Origin: Platanthera guangdongensis
Taxonomy: Eukaryota; Streptophyta; Magnoliopsida; Asparagales; Orchidaceae
NCBI GenBank assembly: GCA_039583875.1
Contig: CM077150.1
Location: forward strand, 340,501 to 404,500
DNA: 64,000 bases
Direction: 5' to 3'
Positions 45,695 to 57,332 of this stretch are shown piece after piece; within the stretch, counting starts at the first letter, position 1, and the number at the start of each line of letters is the position of its first letter. The notes beneath the pieces are model-generated. The model ran no database searches. It saw only the letters and a program-made list of their open reading frames with translations, and was not told the origin of the DNA. A program made the translations under genes and the position numbers.

Positions 45695-46001
45695 GTATAT
45701 AAATATTGACCGCCCTCGCCTAATTGTCGTTCGTAAAAATTGATAGAAAATGTTATACTACAAAATTCTTCGTAGAAATTGATAGAACATTTTTGATATC
45801 CAAAACACCATCGTGAGCTACAAAGTCTTTCGTAGAAATTAATAGTACAATTTTGATATCCAAAACACCATTGTGGGTTTTCAAGCAATCATCCTACCTA
45901 AAAATATAAATTTACGTCAGTAAAGGTTAGCATAGATTAAGGCACTAGTTGTTAAAAGGAATTACTTGAATTTGCTAAACCATTTCGTAGATGTTTATAA
46001 C

Positions 46002-46117
46002 TGCTGAAAGGAAAACTTAAGTAATCATAAAACCAAGGGTCACTCTTCTATATATATAGGAGTGACCAAATACACAACATAAAGATGAAATTACAATTAA
46101 ACTTGAAACTTCGAACA
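46002..46117 (-). repeat. 3' LTR of element N
   Basis: About 116 bp with a hairpin GGTCACTC ... GAGTGACC around the TATATATATA at 46036-46069. Preceded on the - strand by purine tract TTGAGGGAGAG. Confidence 0.9.
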
Positions 46118-46856
46118 CTCTCCCTCAAGTTGGGCATGTGATGTTTGTCAAACCCAACTTGGTCATACTGTTTTCAAATACTCTATGACTCAACCCCTTA
46201 GTAAGAGCATCAACCAGTTGTTGATCCGAGGGGACAAATGAAGTACTCACAACTCCACTCACAATGTTCTCCTTGATGAAATTTCGATTGACTTCAACAT
46301 GTTTAGTGCGGTCTTGTTGAACATGATTGTCTGTGATGTTGATGGCCGCCTTCTTATTACAATATAGCCAGATGGAACCTTTGCCTTGAATCCCAAGTTT
46401 AGCCAAAAGGGACCGAATCCACATTTCTTCACATATTTCATGGGTCATTGCTCTAAATTCAGGTTTTGTACTGGACCTGGCAACAACCTGTTGTTTCTTA
46501 CTTCTCCAGGTTACCAGATTTCCCCCGACCAGAGTACAGTATTCAGAAGTGGATCTACGGTTATCAACGGACCTTGCCCAGTCAGCATCTGTGAATACTT
46601 TTATTGTTAACTCTTTGTTGGGAGCAAACAAGATACCCTGTCCAGCAGAAGTTTTGAGATATCACTTCGCAACACCTTGACAATGACATTTAACTGAGTG
46701 GTTATCATTTGATGAAATCGCTGAAACAGAGGGAAAACTTCAGATTTATTTTTCATTAGGTAAACCCAAGCGCAACGAGAAAACAATATATAAAAGTGAC
46801 AAACCATTTACAACAAAAAATGAAAGCAAGCAGACAAGAGCCCCAAACATCAAAAT
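46118..46856 (-). pseudogene. Integrase fragment joined to RNase H (element N)
   Basis: From 46856 down, an integrase piece reads CAWVYLMKNKSEVFPLFQRF up to VIVKVLRSD at about 46664. The sequence then passes directly into the end of RT/RNase H, with FTDADWARSVDNRRSTSEYC, WRSKKQQVVARSS and ALTKGLSHRVFENSMTKLGL. The RT and the second half of integrase (about 2 kb in relatives) are deleted. The frame also shifts at the join, so the element could not move on its own. Confidence 0.85.
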
Positions 46857-47042
46857 TGTTGGAAAAGCCCACTTAACATTAGGCCCATTTGTATAGCATT
46901 TATTGCTTTTTCTCTCCTCTCTTTAGTCCCACATTGTGTATAGGACTTTTCTCTCTCTTTCTCTCATCTATATATATGTACTCATTCTTTGTATTTGTAT
47001 CAAGTGGACATATATACAAGGTTGGCTTTCTCCATTTCTACA
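46857..47042 (+). repeat. 5' LTR of element O
   Basis: 186 bp. TCTATATATATGTAC near 46966-46981 is the probable TATA region. Confidence 0.96.
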
Positions 47043-47354
47043 TGGTATCAGAGGCAGGTTCGACTCTCCTGCGGACTCCCTCTTCTGTCCGCCCTGCAGC
47101 CTGCGGTCTCTGCGGCCTCCCTTGTCCAGTCCGCACCCTCTAGTCGCATCTCTCCTGCGGCCTCACTTTTCCTGTCCGCTTCCTCTCCCGTGGATCCACT
47201 TCTTCCCCCCCTCTCTCCCTATCTCCTCTGGCCCCCCTCCTTTTATAGCCATCCTGTGGGGTCCACTGCTTCCCCTTGTCCGCTGCGGCCTCTTCCTGTC
47301 CGGCGCGACCTCGGCGACCTCTCTCCTTGATCTCCTTCATCCGCCGTTCGCGCT

Positions 47355-47875
47355 GCGTTCGCCAGCTCGCCAGTTCGCCAGTTCGCCAGCTCGCCAGCTC
47401 GCCAACTCGCCAGCTCGCCAGCTCGCCAGCTCGCCAGCTCGCCAGCCCGCCAGCTCGCAAGTCAGCCCGGTGTGTCCTCTCTTATCAGTTCACTCCTGTC
47501 CGCTGCGGTCTGACCCAGACCGCCGCGACCTGAACCAGCCCGCATCATCCTCCAGGTCGCCGCGACCTCATCCAGGTCGCCGCGTCCTCACCCAGTCCGC
47601 TGACTGTTTGATTCCTCTAGCTGCTGCCTCCAGTCCGCTGCGTTCTCCTCCAGCTCGCTGCGGCCTCCAGCCCGCTGCGGTCTTCTCCAGCTCGCTGCGG
47701 CCTCCAGCCCGCTGCGGCCTCCAGCCCGCTGCGGTCTCCTCCAGCTCGCTGCGGCCTCCAGCCCGCTGCGGTCTTCTCCAGCTCGCTGCGGCCTCCAGCC
47801 CGCTGCGGTCTCATCCAACTCGCTGCGGCCTCCTTCCAGCTCGCTGCGGCCTCCTTCAAGCTCGCTGCGGCCTCC
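47355..47875 (+). repeat. GC-rich short tandem repeats in leader of element O
   Basis: An array of the 8-bp unit CTCGCCAG (about 47365-47460) is followed by CCGCTGCGG-CTCCAG units of 18-37 bp (about 47630-47875) running up to the gag start codon. Part of the long untranslated leader, which separates the LTR and gag by more than 800 bp. Confidence 0.85.
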
Positions 47876-49340
47876 ATGTCTACCTCTGCAGACTCCGTCG
47901 GTACGGCAGTTCCTCCTGAACGCCCGGCCTCTATACCGGAAGTCCGAGACGAGCTCCGGATCACCACAATTTCGCTCACTGGCAAGAAGAACTTTGTGGA
48001 ATGGGCACACTCAGTTCGCCGTGTCCTTCAGTCCAAGGGATTCCTTCATCATCTGACCCAGACCGTTATTGGTGTCCCTACTGAGGAGTGGTTACGCAAT
48101 GATGGGCGTGTGCAGACTTGGCTCCTCAACTCTCTTGATGGCGAATCTTATCGTCTGGCCATGTATCATGAGACAGCCAAAGGCATGTGGGACGAGCTAC
48201 ACACCCTCTACTCCGGCAAAGATAGTCTCCACCATCTCTATGATATCATCACCGCTCTCCAGGCCCTTGACAGCAGTGACGCCACCGACTTGACGTCCTT
48301 TGTTGCTCAAGCCCGGTCTCTGGTTGAGGCTTGGATCCACCATCAGCCTCCCACTCTAGATCTCGCTGCTCAACGTACCCAGAAGGAAGCTGTGGGTATC
48401 GCCATGATGATGGCCCGGGTACCCCCTCATCTTCACAGTGTCCGGGCTCACATCCTCTCCTCTACTGTTACACCGTCCTTTTCCGACGTGTGCTCAATGC
48501 TTCTCAAAGTCTCCCCGCCTCCGGATGTTCCCGGACTTCCTTCTCCGGCCCTTGTTCAACAAGCACCTGCTCCCTTACTACCTCTTCCCCCCTCTGCCCG
48601 TGGTGGCCGCTCTGACTCTCGCGGCCGGGGTCGCGGTGGCCGGTCTAGGCCTCAATGCTCGTTCTGTGGTAAAATTGGTCATCTTGAGGCCACTTGCTTT
48701 CGCAAACATGGCCGTCCTCCTCGTCCACATGCCTCTGCTGCTACTACCGACTCTGCCTCCTCTCGTACTGAGCTCGACGAGGTTCGTCTTCAGCTCCAGC
48801 ATCTTCATGGCTTGCTCAGCCGTCCGCCTGCCTCGGTTGCCTCTGCTGCCTCTCTCTCCAATGAAGGTATCGCCTGCCTATCCTCTGGCACGCGCTGGAT
48901 CCTTGATTCTGGTGCCACTCATCATATCACCTCTGTTAAGCCACCACAGTACTTGTCTTCACCTCACCCGAAGTACATTACTGTTGCTAATGGGGCGTCG
49001 GTTCCCGTATCTGGATGTGCTGATATTTCTCTCACCTCTTCTCTCCTCCTACGCTCGGCTCTACATGTTCCGGACTCTCCTTTCAATTTACTCTCTGTCG
49101 GTCGCCTTACTACTGATTCTAATTACTCAGTGACATTTACTTCTTCTTCTTTTCTCATACAGGACCAGCAGACGCAGACTATCATTGGTAGAGGACGGCT
49201 GCAGAATGGGCTCTATCTCCTTGACGACTCTCCTACTGTCCTCGCATCTACCTCCTCTTCGGATTGGCATCGCCGTCTGGGACATGCTCCTCTTCCAGTC
49301 CTCCGGAAGGCTCTTCCTGATGTCACTCTCCTGCTTTTCG
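47876..49340 (+). CDS. gag and protease (start of polyprotein) of element O
   Basis: ATG at 47876 (MSTSADSVGTAVPPERPASI). The gag domain is at residues 20-230 (ISLTGKKNFVEWAHSVRRVL, LDSSDATDLTSFVAQARSLV) and the zinc knuckle CSFCGKIGHLEATCFRKHG at about residue 260. The aspartic protease site is ILDSGATHHITS near residue 345, then pre-integrase (NGLYLLDDSP, WHRRLGHAPLPVL) to about residue 488. Gag forms the particle that packages the RNA; the protease cuts the polyprotein. No internal stop; the frame is lost at about 49340 by an indel in the second half of the integrase zinc finger. Intended as one frame with the downstream region. Confidence 0.9.
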
Positions 49341-49389
49341 TTGCGACACATGTATTTTGGGCAAACAGCCCCGTTCTTCTTTTCCCCTC

Positions 49390-51983
49390 ATTGTACTCGG
49401 AGCTCCGCTCCTTTTATTTTAGTACACTCCGATATATGGGGTCCGTACAAAGTTACTAGTATTTCTGGCTATCGCTATTTTCTTTCTTTTATTGATGATT
49501 ACTCTCGCATGACATGGTTATATCTCCTTCGGGATCGCTCTGAACTTCCCCGCGTATTCCGGGCTTTCATCCTCGAGACTCGCACTCAGTTCTCTGCGCC
49601 TATTCGCACTATTCGTACAGACAATGCGCGGGAGTACACCAGCCATACGTTTGCCACTCTCTGCTCTGAATTCGGCATTCTTCACCAAACCTCCTGTCCG
49701 TACACTCCACAACAGAATGATGTCGCCGAGCGCAAGAATCGTCACCTTCTCGATGTCGCTCGCTCGCTTATGCTTCAAATGCAGGTCCCCAAACCGTACT
49801 GGAACTACGCTCTCTCCACGGCTTGCTTCCTCATCAACCGCCTCCCGTCTTCCGTCCTCCAGTATGCTACTCCCTTCAGCCTCCTCTTTCCCACAACTTC
49901 GCCTTTTCCTCTTCCGCCACGGGTGTTTGGGTGTACCTGCTACGTTCACCACCTCGGTCCCTCCACGGACAAGTTGGACCCTCGTGCCACCAAGCAGATC
50001 TTTGTCGGGTACTCGCGCACTCAGAAGGGTTATGTATGTTATTCGCCTACTACCCGCAAGGTTACTGTCTCGCCTGACGTAACTTTCCGTGAAGATCTTC
50101 CTTTCTTCCCTGCTCCGGATATCGCTCTGCCTCCCGCTCCCGTCGTTCGTCCTATCATTCCTGCTCCTCACTCCTCAGCCTCTCTCCCTTCCCCACCTCC
50201 GGTCCGTCCACCACCTCCGGTTATCCGGGTCTATTCTCGTCGCTCTCCTCATTCTGTGGCTCCTCTGCAGTCGGCTTCGCCCTCTGGTGCTCTGCTCCCT
50301 GATGCTCCGGCTCCCGTCTCCACCGCTCATCCGCTGGCGAACTACGTCTCGCTCCATCGCCTCTCCCCCTCTCTTCTTCACCTTGCCACCTCCTTATCTT
50401 CTGTTTCAGTCCCTAACTCTTTGCAGGAGGCGCTTCACCATCCTGGCTGGCGGGCTGCCATGGACGAAGAAATGACGGCCCTTTGGGCCAACCAGACCTG
50501 GGTCTTGGTTCCCTTACCTCCCGGTCAGCACCCTGTTGGATGCAAATGGGTCTTTGTCATCAAGCATGCTCCGGATGGCACTATTGCCCGACTGAAGGCC
50601 CGCCTTGTGGCCCGGGGCTTCACACAACAGGAGGGCCTCGACTATGAGGAAACATTCTCTCCGGTGGCCAAGCTTAACACTGTCCGCGTTCTTCTCTCCG
50701 TCGCGGTACACCGCCGCTGGCCTCTTCATCAACTTGATATCAAGAACGCCTTTTTGAATGACGACCTTCAGGAAACTGTCTACATGCGCCAACCGCCCGG
50801 GTTTGAGACCACGGGGGAGTCTCGGGTCTGTCTTCTCAAAAAGTCAATTTATGGTCTCAAACAGTCCCCACGGGCGTGGTTTGACAAGTTTAGCAAGGTG
50901 GTTCGGGACATGGGGTTCACTCGGAGCTCTGCAGATTTCTCCCTCTTTACCCGACACCGGGCCACTGGCACCATTCTTCTGTTGGTTTATGTTGACGACA
51001 TCCTTCTCACTGGGGATGACTCAAAGGGGATTCAAGACGTCAAACAACACCTGAGCACTGTTTTTCAGACTAAAGATCTGGGGAAACTTCGCTACTTCCT
51101 TGGTCTCGAGATCGCCCGGCGGCCGGACGGGTTGGTTCTCTCCCAACGAAAGTACTGTCTCGATCTTCTCAAAGATGCTGGTCAGTCTGGTTGCAAGCCA
51201 GCATGTACCCCGATGGAGGCAAATCACAAATTATGCGCTCATGCTTCGGATGACGATTTGCTACTTCCGAACCCGGAATACTATCGACGCCTTGTGGGCA
51301 AGTTAATCTATCTAACAGTCACAAGGCCAGATATATCATTTGCAGTTGGGGTTGTCAGTAGGTTCATGCATGCCCCCCGGGCTTCTCATCTCCAAGCGGT
51401 TGAACGGATTCTCCGATACCTTAAGGGAGCTCCAGGCCAAGGGCTGGTTTACAAAACCTCCGACTCTGCTCCCGCATTGGTTGCCTATTCTGATGCCGAC
51501 TATGCGGGTTCCCTGGACGATCGAAGGTCAACAAGTGGGTTCTGTACGTATTTTGGTGGGCATCTTATTACTTGGAAGAGTAAGAAACAAGCTGTGGTGG
51601 CTCGTTCCTCTGCAGAGGCTGAATACAGATCAATGGCCTCAGTTGTTTCAGAACTCACATGGCTTGAAAGTCTTCTTACTGACCTGGGAGTAAAACTCCC
51701 CTCCTCTGCTGTTCTATTTTGTGATAGTCAAGCCGCCATACACATCGCAAAGAATCCGGTCTTTCATGAGCGCACAAAACATATCGAGGTTGACTGTCAC
51801 TTTGTTCGTGAAAAGGTTCAACTGAAGAAACTTGAATTAAAACATGTTCCAGGAACTGATCAAGTTGCCGACATCCTCACAAAGGCCTTATCAAGCACTC
51901 TGTTCTACCAATGTTTGTCCAAGCTGGGTGCATATGACCTATACGCTCCAGCTTGCGGGGGAGTGTTGGAAAAGCCCACTTAA
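49390..51983 (+). CDS. Integrase, RT and RNase H of element O
   Basis: After a short stretch in the third frame (49340-49390, CDTCILGKQPRSSF), this frame is open for about 860 codons to TAA at 51981. Integrase core: VHSDIWGPYK, RTDNAREYT, QQNDVAERKNRHLLDVARSL (D-D-E triad present). Linker rich in Pro; RT with ARLVARGFTQQEGLDYEETF, LDIKNAFLND, YGLKQSPRAWF and catalytic YVDD at 50988-50999. RNase H has SDADYAGSLDDRRSTSGFCT, SKKQAVVARSSAEAEYRSMA and CDSQAAIHIAKNPVFHERTK. No lost catalytic residue was seen. The stop lies in the 3' LTR. Confidence 0.9.
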
Positions 51984-52149
51984 CATTAGGCCCATTTGTA
52001 TAGCATTTATTGCTTTTTCTCTCCTCTCTTTAGTCCCACATTGTGTATAGGACTTTTCTCTCTCTTTCTCTCATCTATATATATGTACTCATTCTTTGTA
52101 TTTGTATCAAGTGGACATATATACAAGGTTGGCTTTCTCCATTTCTACA
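51964..52149 (+). repeat. 3' LTR of element O
   Basis: 186 bp, no difference seen from the 5' LTR. Confidence 0.96.
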
Positions 52150-53709
52150 AAAATGAATAACCGTAAAAGGAGTAGTACTGGGAGGGGGCATGACTAAGAG
52201 ATGCCCGTTTTTTCTTACCCAGTTCACTCACATCACTAGTAAAAGTTTGAAAAACAGAGTTTGACATAGCAAAAAATAAAAGTTTCATAACATATATAGA
52301 GGGATATCCTTGGCGACATTGCCAGGAATCTAAATTAGCAGACGACGCCACATGAAGAGCATGCGGAGGAGCCAAGATGGTGGGGTCAAACAGGTACATG
52401 CCATCACAAATTCTACCAGATCCAATCATCTTCCCCGTTTTCAGATCCTGAAAGATACAATAATTGGGAAAAAAGTCACAGAGCAGTTCATAGAGTTGAT
52501 CAAATGACTGATAAAAAGAAGGTTTTGTGTGAATTTAGGAACATGGAGAACGGAAGATTGAGTGAGAGAGTAGCAGAGAATGGTTTCTTTTTCCAGTAAT
52601 GGAGGAAAAGGAACCATCAACAAAGCTGACTTTGTCTCGACCAGAGAGAGGAGAGTAAGATACAAAACTTGAGCCAGAGCCATTCATATGATCAGTGACC
52701 CGTTGTCGATGATATATTGGGTGGAGGAATGGCTGGTAGCAGCATGAGTACTTGGGGGCCCTTGGTGGGCATAGGATGATGATGAAGTAGATGGCTCGAA
52801 GGACTGGCTCTGCATCAGACGTCAGAATGCTAGAATATCGTCTGAATAGTGAGCAAGAGAAGCAGTTGGAGGAAGATCGTCAGAAGCATTTGAGAGATGA
52901 GTTAATCAGGCCGAAGGTTGACGACCTTGAGAGTGACCATAACCATGACCACCATGAGAGGCAAGACCATCTCTTGGAGGAGGAAAACCATGAAGTTTGA
53001 AACAAGTGTCCCTGGTATAACAGGCCTTCCCACAATAATCACATAATAAATGATCCTTCTCACCCGACTTGGACTTGTAGTCTCGAGAAGGACGCCCAAC
53101 AAAGGCAAAACTGAGCAACCAGGGCAGAGTCCTCGGTGGCAGTGTCAGGATGTATTGTCTAGCAACGATCAAATTCGTGCTGAACAAGACTGTAAACTTC
53201 TGGAAAAGAGGGAAGAGGAGATTGCCCAAGAATCTGAACACTAATATGATCAAAATCGCGATGGAGGCCATAAAGAAACTCGAAGATCCTGTTGCGTTCG
53301 TTGCAAGCTTGAACAAGCACTTCATCTTCAGGAGAGACCAATGTGAGAGCATCAAAGTGATAATACTCTTGGTAGAGCTGAGTAAACCCCGGGTAATAGG
53401 AGGAAGAGGAAGGAGAACAATGGTCTTGCCTCAGGAGGAAAATCTGCCGTCGGAGTTGGAAAATCTGAGCGGCATTGCCACAACATGAATAAATAACCTC
53501 ATCATGCTTCCAAATATCAGCGGCAATATCCAGGGACGGATAATTCTGAGCTATGGATTCCTGCATAGAGTTGAGCATCCACGACATCACTAGGGAGTTG
53601 TTTGACTCCCATTGAGACCACTCTGTCGAAGTCTGAGCGGGGACCTGCTTAGTGCCGGTAACATATCCAAACATATGATGACTCTTCAGGGCAAGAGTGA
53701 TGGAACAAG
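52150..53709 (-). pseudogene. gag, protease and pre-integrase of element N
   Basis: Going down from 53709: gag (GTKQVPAQTSTEWSQWESNN, AAQIFQLRRQIFLLRQDHCS, FEFLYGLHRDFDHISVQILG), zinc knuckle LLCDYCGKACYTRDTCFKLH (the His is replaced by Tyr) at about 53047-52990, decayed protease near 52690 and pre-integrase at 52429-52160 (KMIGSGRICDGMYL). Frames are broken repeatedly. The integrase continues at 46856 beyond element O. Confidence 0.82.
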
Positions 53710-56673
53710 TGTAACGCCCCCGAATTTTTCGGCAATTATTTAAGTCCTCGTTTGGCGTTACGTTGGCACATTCCCGGCCCGTGCCGTTGTTAGAGTACCT
53801 CGTTAGGTGTTCTTAGAGGTTATGGCCTGTTGTATGGTTTCCCCAGCTAGCCGGTGTCTGTTTTGGAGGCCCGGCTGAGCCTCTTAGGGAATCCCTGTAC
53901 TTTGGCTCCGGGCGAGGTTTGCCCAAGTGTGTGGTCGTCGGAGGTTGTGTCCGACTTCGCCGATGTTTTCGTAGCCCGAGTGTTTAGCTTCGGTGCGGAT
54001 TTGTTCGGAATCCGAGAGCGTTAGTTTCCGCGCCTTTTCGACGGTCGCTAGTTAGCGAGTCGTCATTTGTGCGAGCGTATTTTTCATGTTTGCGCATTTA
54101 GGGCATAGCGCGTGTTGTAGACATGCAAGGTTTTAATAATTTGCGTGTGCGTGCCTGCGATCATGTGTTAGGGTGTACGTATAAATATATATATATATAT
54201 GTTAGTGTGTATGTATAAGTATATTTATATGTGTGAGTATGAGGGTTGGTGTGTGAATATAAATTTATGTGTGTAAATAATAAGTGTATATATATATATA
54301 TATAAGTAAGGCTTTAGGTTTAGGTTTATTTTCCCCTTCTTCCTCAACCCGGCGGCCCGCTGCAGCTTCCCGAGCGAAAGGCGCGATAGGCGGGATCCTG
54401 GTGCTGCTCCGACCGCCTGCCCTCCGCCCAGTTTCGCTCGAAATCGCGAGTTGAGGCCGGATCCTCATTCCCCTAGCCGAGAGCTCCATTTGGAGGTATT
54501 ATTTTCGCGATTTCCTCCTTGATCTCTTGCCCGATCGGTAGTTTAGGCTGCAGTTTTCCTGTTTTTTTTATGATGTGTTCTTCCCGGTTGGGTTGTCCAG
54601 GTTTTTCCCCACTTTTGCTTGTGGCCGGCGGTTGAGAAGAGGGAGCTTGGCCGTTTTTTTTGTTGTTCTTCAAGGCAACCAAGGCAAGTGCGCCCTTCGC
54701 CCTTGTCAAAATAATGTCAATATGAAGCCCTTGATTTTTTTTCTGTATGTTGCTTGATTTCAGATTTCCAATTCCCTCCTAGGATTTTGCTCACCCGAAA
54801 TCCTTGATGCTAATCCTCACTTGTTGTATGTTGCGGTTTCACGGTTAGGAGGGTTGGAATGAATTTTATACCATATGATGTATTAGTCTAAATGCTGCTT
54901 TTCTTTTTGGACTTTGAATCATGCCCGGATTTCGTTAAAAATTTTAACCTGTCCTCGTTCAAATGCCTGGTTTGCTTAAATTGCGATCGGAAAGAGTTTA
55001 GCCTTAGAGTTCCTTTTGTTTGGCCTTGATCAATGCCCAAATCGAGTACATAGCTTGTAGTTTGTTTTTTTTTAATAAATTGCCGTAGCTTTGGATCTTA
55101 CCCAAGTGAGTATAGTTCAAAGCCTCAAGTTAATCGTTTATGTTAGTACCAAATAAATCGTGCGTGGATGGGTAACGAATTAATTATGTCTTTGTATCAA
55201 ATTAATTATGCCTGTTTCGTTGTCTAACCGATTTCTTATGTGATGGTGACCAACTAATGGTACACGTTTAATTGAATGTTGTACTACTTGCATAATTGCA
55301 GTATCGTTCTGCTTTCACTTTTATTTGTGTCAAACTACTTGCTTGGACAACTCGACGGTTAGTCCGTTAGTTGGTATAATAGGCTCTTAGGTGGGTGGGT
55401 TGCTCTAGAGTGTTAGGGGTTCGGTGTGACTTCTTGGTGGCTCATGGAACCACTAGCAAGGGTTTTCCCGAGTCACTCAGTGCTGGAGTAGGATGTGATT
55501 TGAGGTGGGTCGGACCGATGCCGCCACCCTTGTTTTACTTCTTGTCTTATTAAGACAATGTGAGCTGTTTGGTTGAGTTGGACCGATGCCACCACCACAG
55601 CACCTTGAGATGTTTAGGCCTGTTAGACGTGGTTGGACCGTTGCCACCAGTCTAGGCCCTTATTTTCTGATTTTTTGTCCATCTCCAGTACTAGGTGACT
55701 CTTTCTGCTCTAGCTTATTACCTGGATTTATTATTTTGCTAATCCTCCTGCAGAGATTTGAGAGGCTTGACCTCACCCGTGCACTTGGTGCACCCCTTCT
55801 TGCTCACTCATGGCGAGTATTCTTCCTTCGTTTGTTTACTTTAGCTCTTACATGTTTCACTTTCTCCTTGCTCTATTGCTTCATTTTTCCTATTGATATA
55901 TACATATTGCTTTACTGAGGTGTTCTCTTCTTTGAATGCCTCAGGTTCAGGATTATAGCCGACTGTGCGGCTAGGGTTCTTCTGGAGTTGCTAGTGTTGT
56001 AGCTGCTGCTGAGTTTCTTTTCCTCACTCCTGGGAGGTAGTTGCTTTAGACTTGTAGTACAGATATACCTACTCACCAGTGGGTTCGTGTCAGTTGTTGG
56101 CGCCCACTGGTGGTTTCTCTTTTAGAAGCTTTGTACCTTGCTTATACTGCTATATTTCCTGTTTTGGAGTTTATTCAACTTGCTTCTGGGATGATTTATG
56201 TTAGGTTGCTAGTTACTTTAAAACCTATAAAAGAAAATAATTATTATACCAAAAATATAGTCATCATGTTTTCCTTTCTAAAAAGCTCAATCACTATTTT
56301 TAAACCACGTACAAAGGGTATTTCCTATATATAGTATATAAATTAAATTTAGGGTTTTGCATAGACTTAGGCGTCCCCTGGGGACGCATAAGCATTCTCT
56401 TAGGATGTTGAAAAAAAAATGAATAAAGTATTTTCCGCTACGTATAAGTATAATTTTGAAGGGTGGACTAGTTGATCCACGAAGCCGAGGGGTACGGCCT
56501 CAAAAAAAAATATAATTGGTTTTCTCATCATTAAAGTTTTGAACTTTCATAGTCTTAGCAGTTGGTGGTTGCCTGAGCGTCGACAGTTATCCCCTGTCCG
56601 ACGTGGCATCACAACGCGCGTTTTCTTCTACTCTGATACTTCTTAAATTTCGGAGAAAATGCGGGTTGTGACA
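53710..56673. mobile_element. 2,964-bp solo LTR, gypsy type
   Basis: Starts TGTAACGCCCCCGAATTTTT, ends AATGCGGGTTGTGACA, and is flanked by perfect 5-bp repeats ACAAG (53705-53709 and 56674-56678). No coding domain is present inside. A long LTR beginning TGTAACGCCC and ending near AAATTTCGGAGAAAATGCGG resembles chromovirus (Tekay/Del-like) LTRs. It lies within element N gag, whose frame rejoins across it. A solo LTR arises by recombination between the two LTRs of a full element. Confidence 0.85.
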
Positions 56674-56678
56674 ACAAG

Positions 56679-57332
56679 CCCATGGGAGATAATTGGTGTC
56701 ATTAAGTTTCATGGTGGTAATTTGAGGAGACCCATGGTCATGAATAGCGCGGCCGGAGCCGAATGCTGACATTGGGGAGGACTCAACACGCATACCAGAG
56801 GATATGTTTGGAGAGTCAACACTCCCGTCCATAGCAACCAGAGGATATAAATCACGGGAAGAAGAAAACTGGAGGAAAAGGCACAACCCTCACAGCTTCT
56901 CATTGCAAGAGAATAACCCCAACGATCCCGGTGAAGATGCCGATTCAAGAGCACACAGATAAAATCAAAGGAGGATTCATCCCCGCAAGAAAAAGTGACA
57001 CCGGGCACCAGGAAGTAGAACTTTACTGTCGCATGCTTCTTACGTCTGGAAGAAGGATGACAGGATGAAGGAAGGGCTGGTAGGGTCGAGGGAAGCAAAA
57101 GTCGGTGGGATCTGGGCACGCGGAAGCGGAAGGCAGATGCCGCTGAGCGGAAACGGGGGAGGCGACACACGGAAGTGAAATGGGAGCGGAAGCGGAAGCG
57201 ATCGACTGACGCACGGAAGTAGACGGAGCCGCTGCTGGCGACGAATGGGCGAGCAAAGGCTGTAGGGCGAAGAGCGAGCGGGTGACGAACGTCCAGACGA
57301 GCCCGATTAGGATTCTCAGCGCTCTGATACCA
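56679..57332 (-). pseudogene. gag N-terminus and leader of element N
   Basis: On the - strand the leader (57320-56833) carries CGGAAGCGGAAGC-type repeats. ATG at 56832 starts gag (MDGSVDSPNISSGMRVESSP) with AIHDHGSPQITTMKLNDTNY up to the solo LTR. Matches the gag start of L and J. Confidence 0.8.

Larger units (their letters stand above)
46857..52149 (+). mobile_element. Young copia retrotransposon O (5,293 bp), nested in N
   Basis: The LTRs 46857-47042 and 51964-52149 (186 bp, TGTTGGAAAAGCCCAC ... TTTCTACA) appear identical over their full length. Perfect target duplication AAAAT (46852-46856, 52150-52154). PBS TGGTATCAGAGGCAGG at 47043; purine tract GCGGGGGAG at 51955-51963. Coding sequence is open apart from two small shifts near 49340 and 49390. 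It is the most recent insertion in the window; same family as H and M. Confidence 0.96.

Noticed and set aside
47140..48010. Repetitive Arg/Trp/Ala-rich frames on the - strand of the element O leader
   Set aside because: Direct products of CTCGCCAG and CCGCTGCGG tandem repeats in an untranslated leader.
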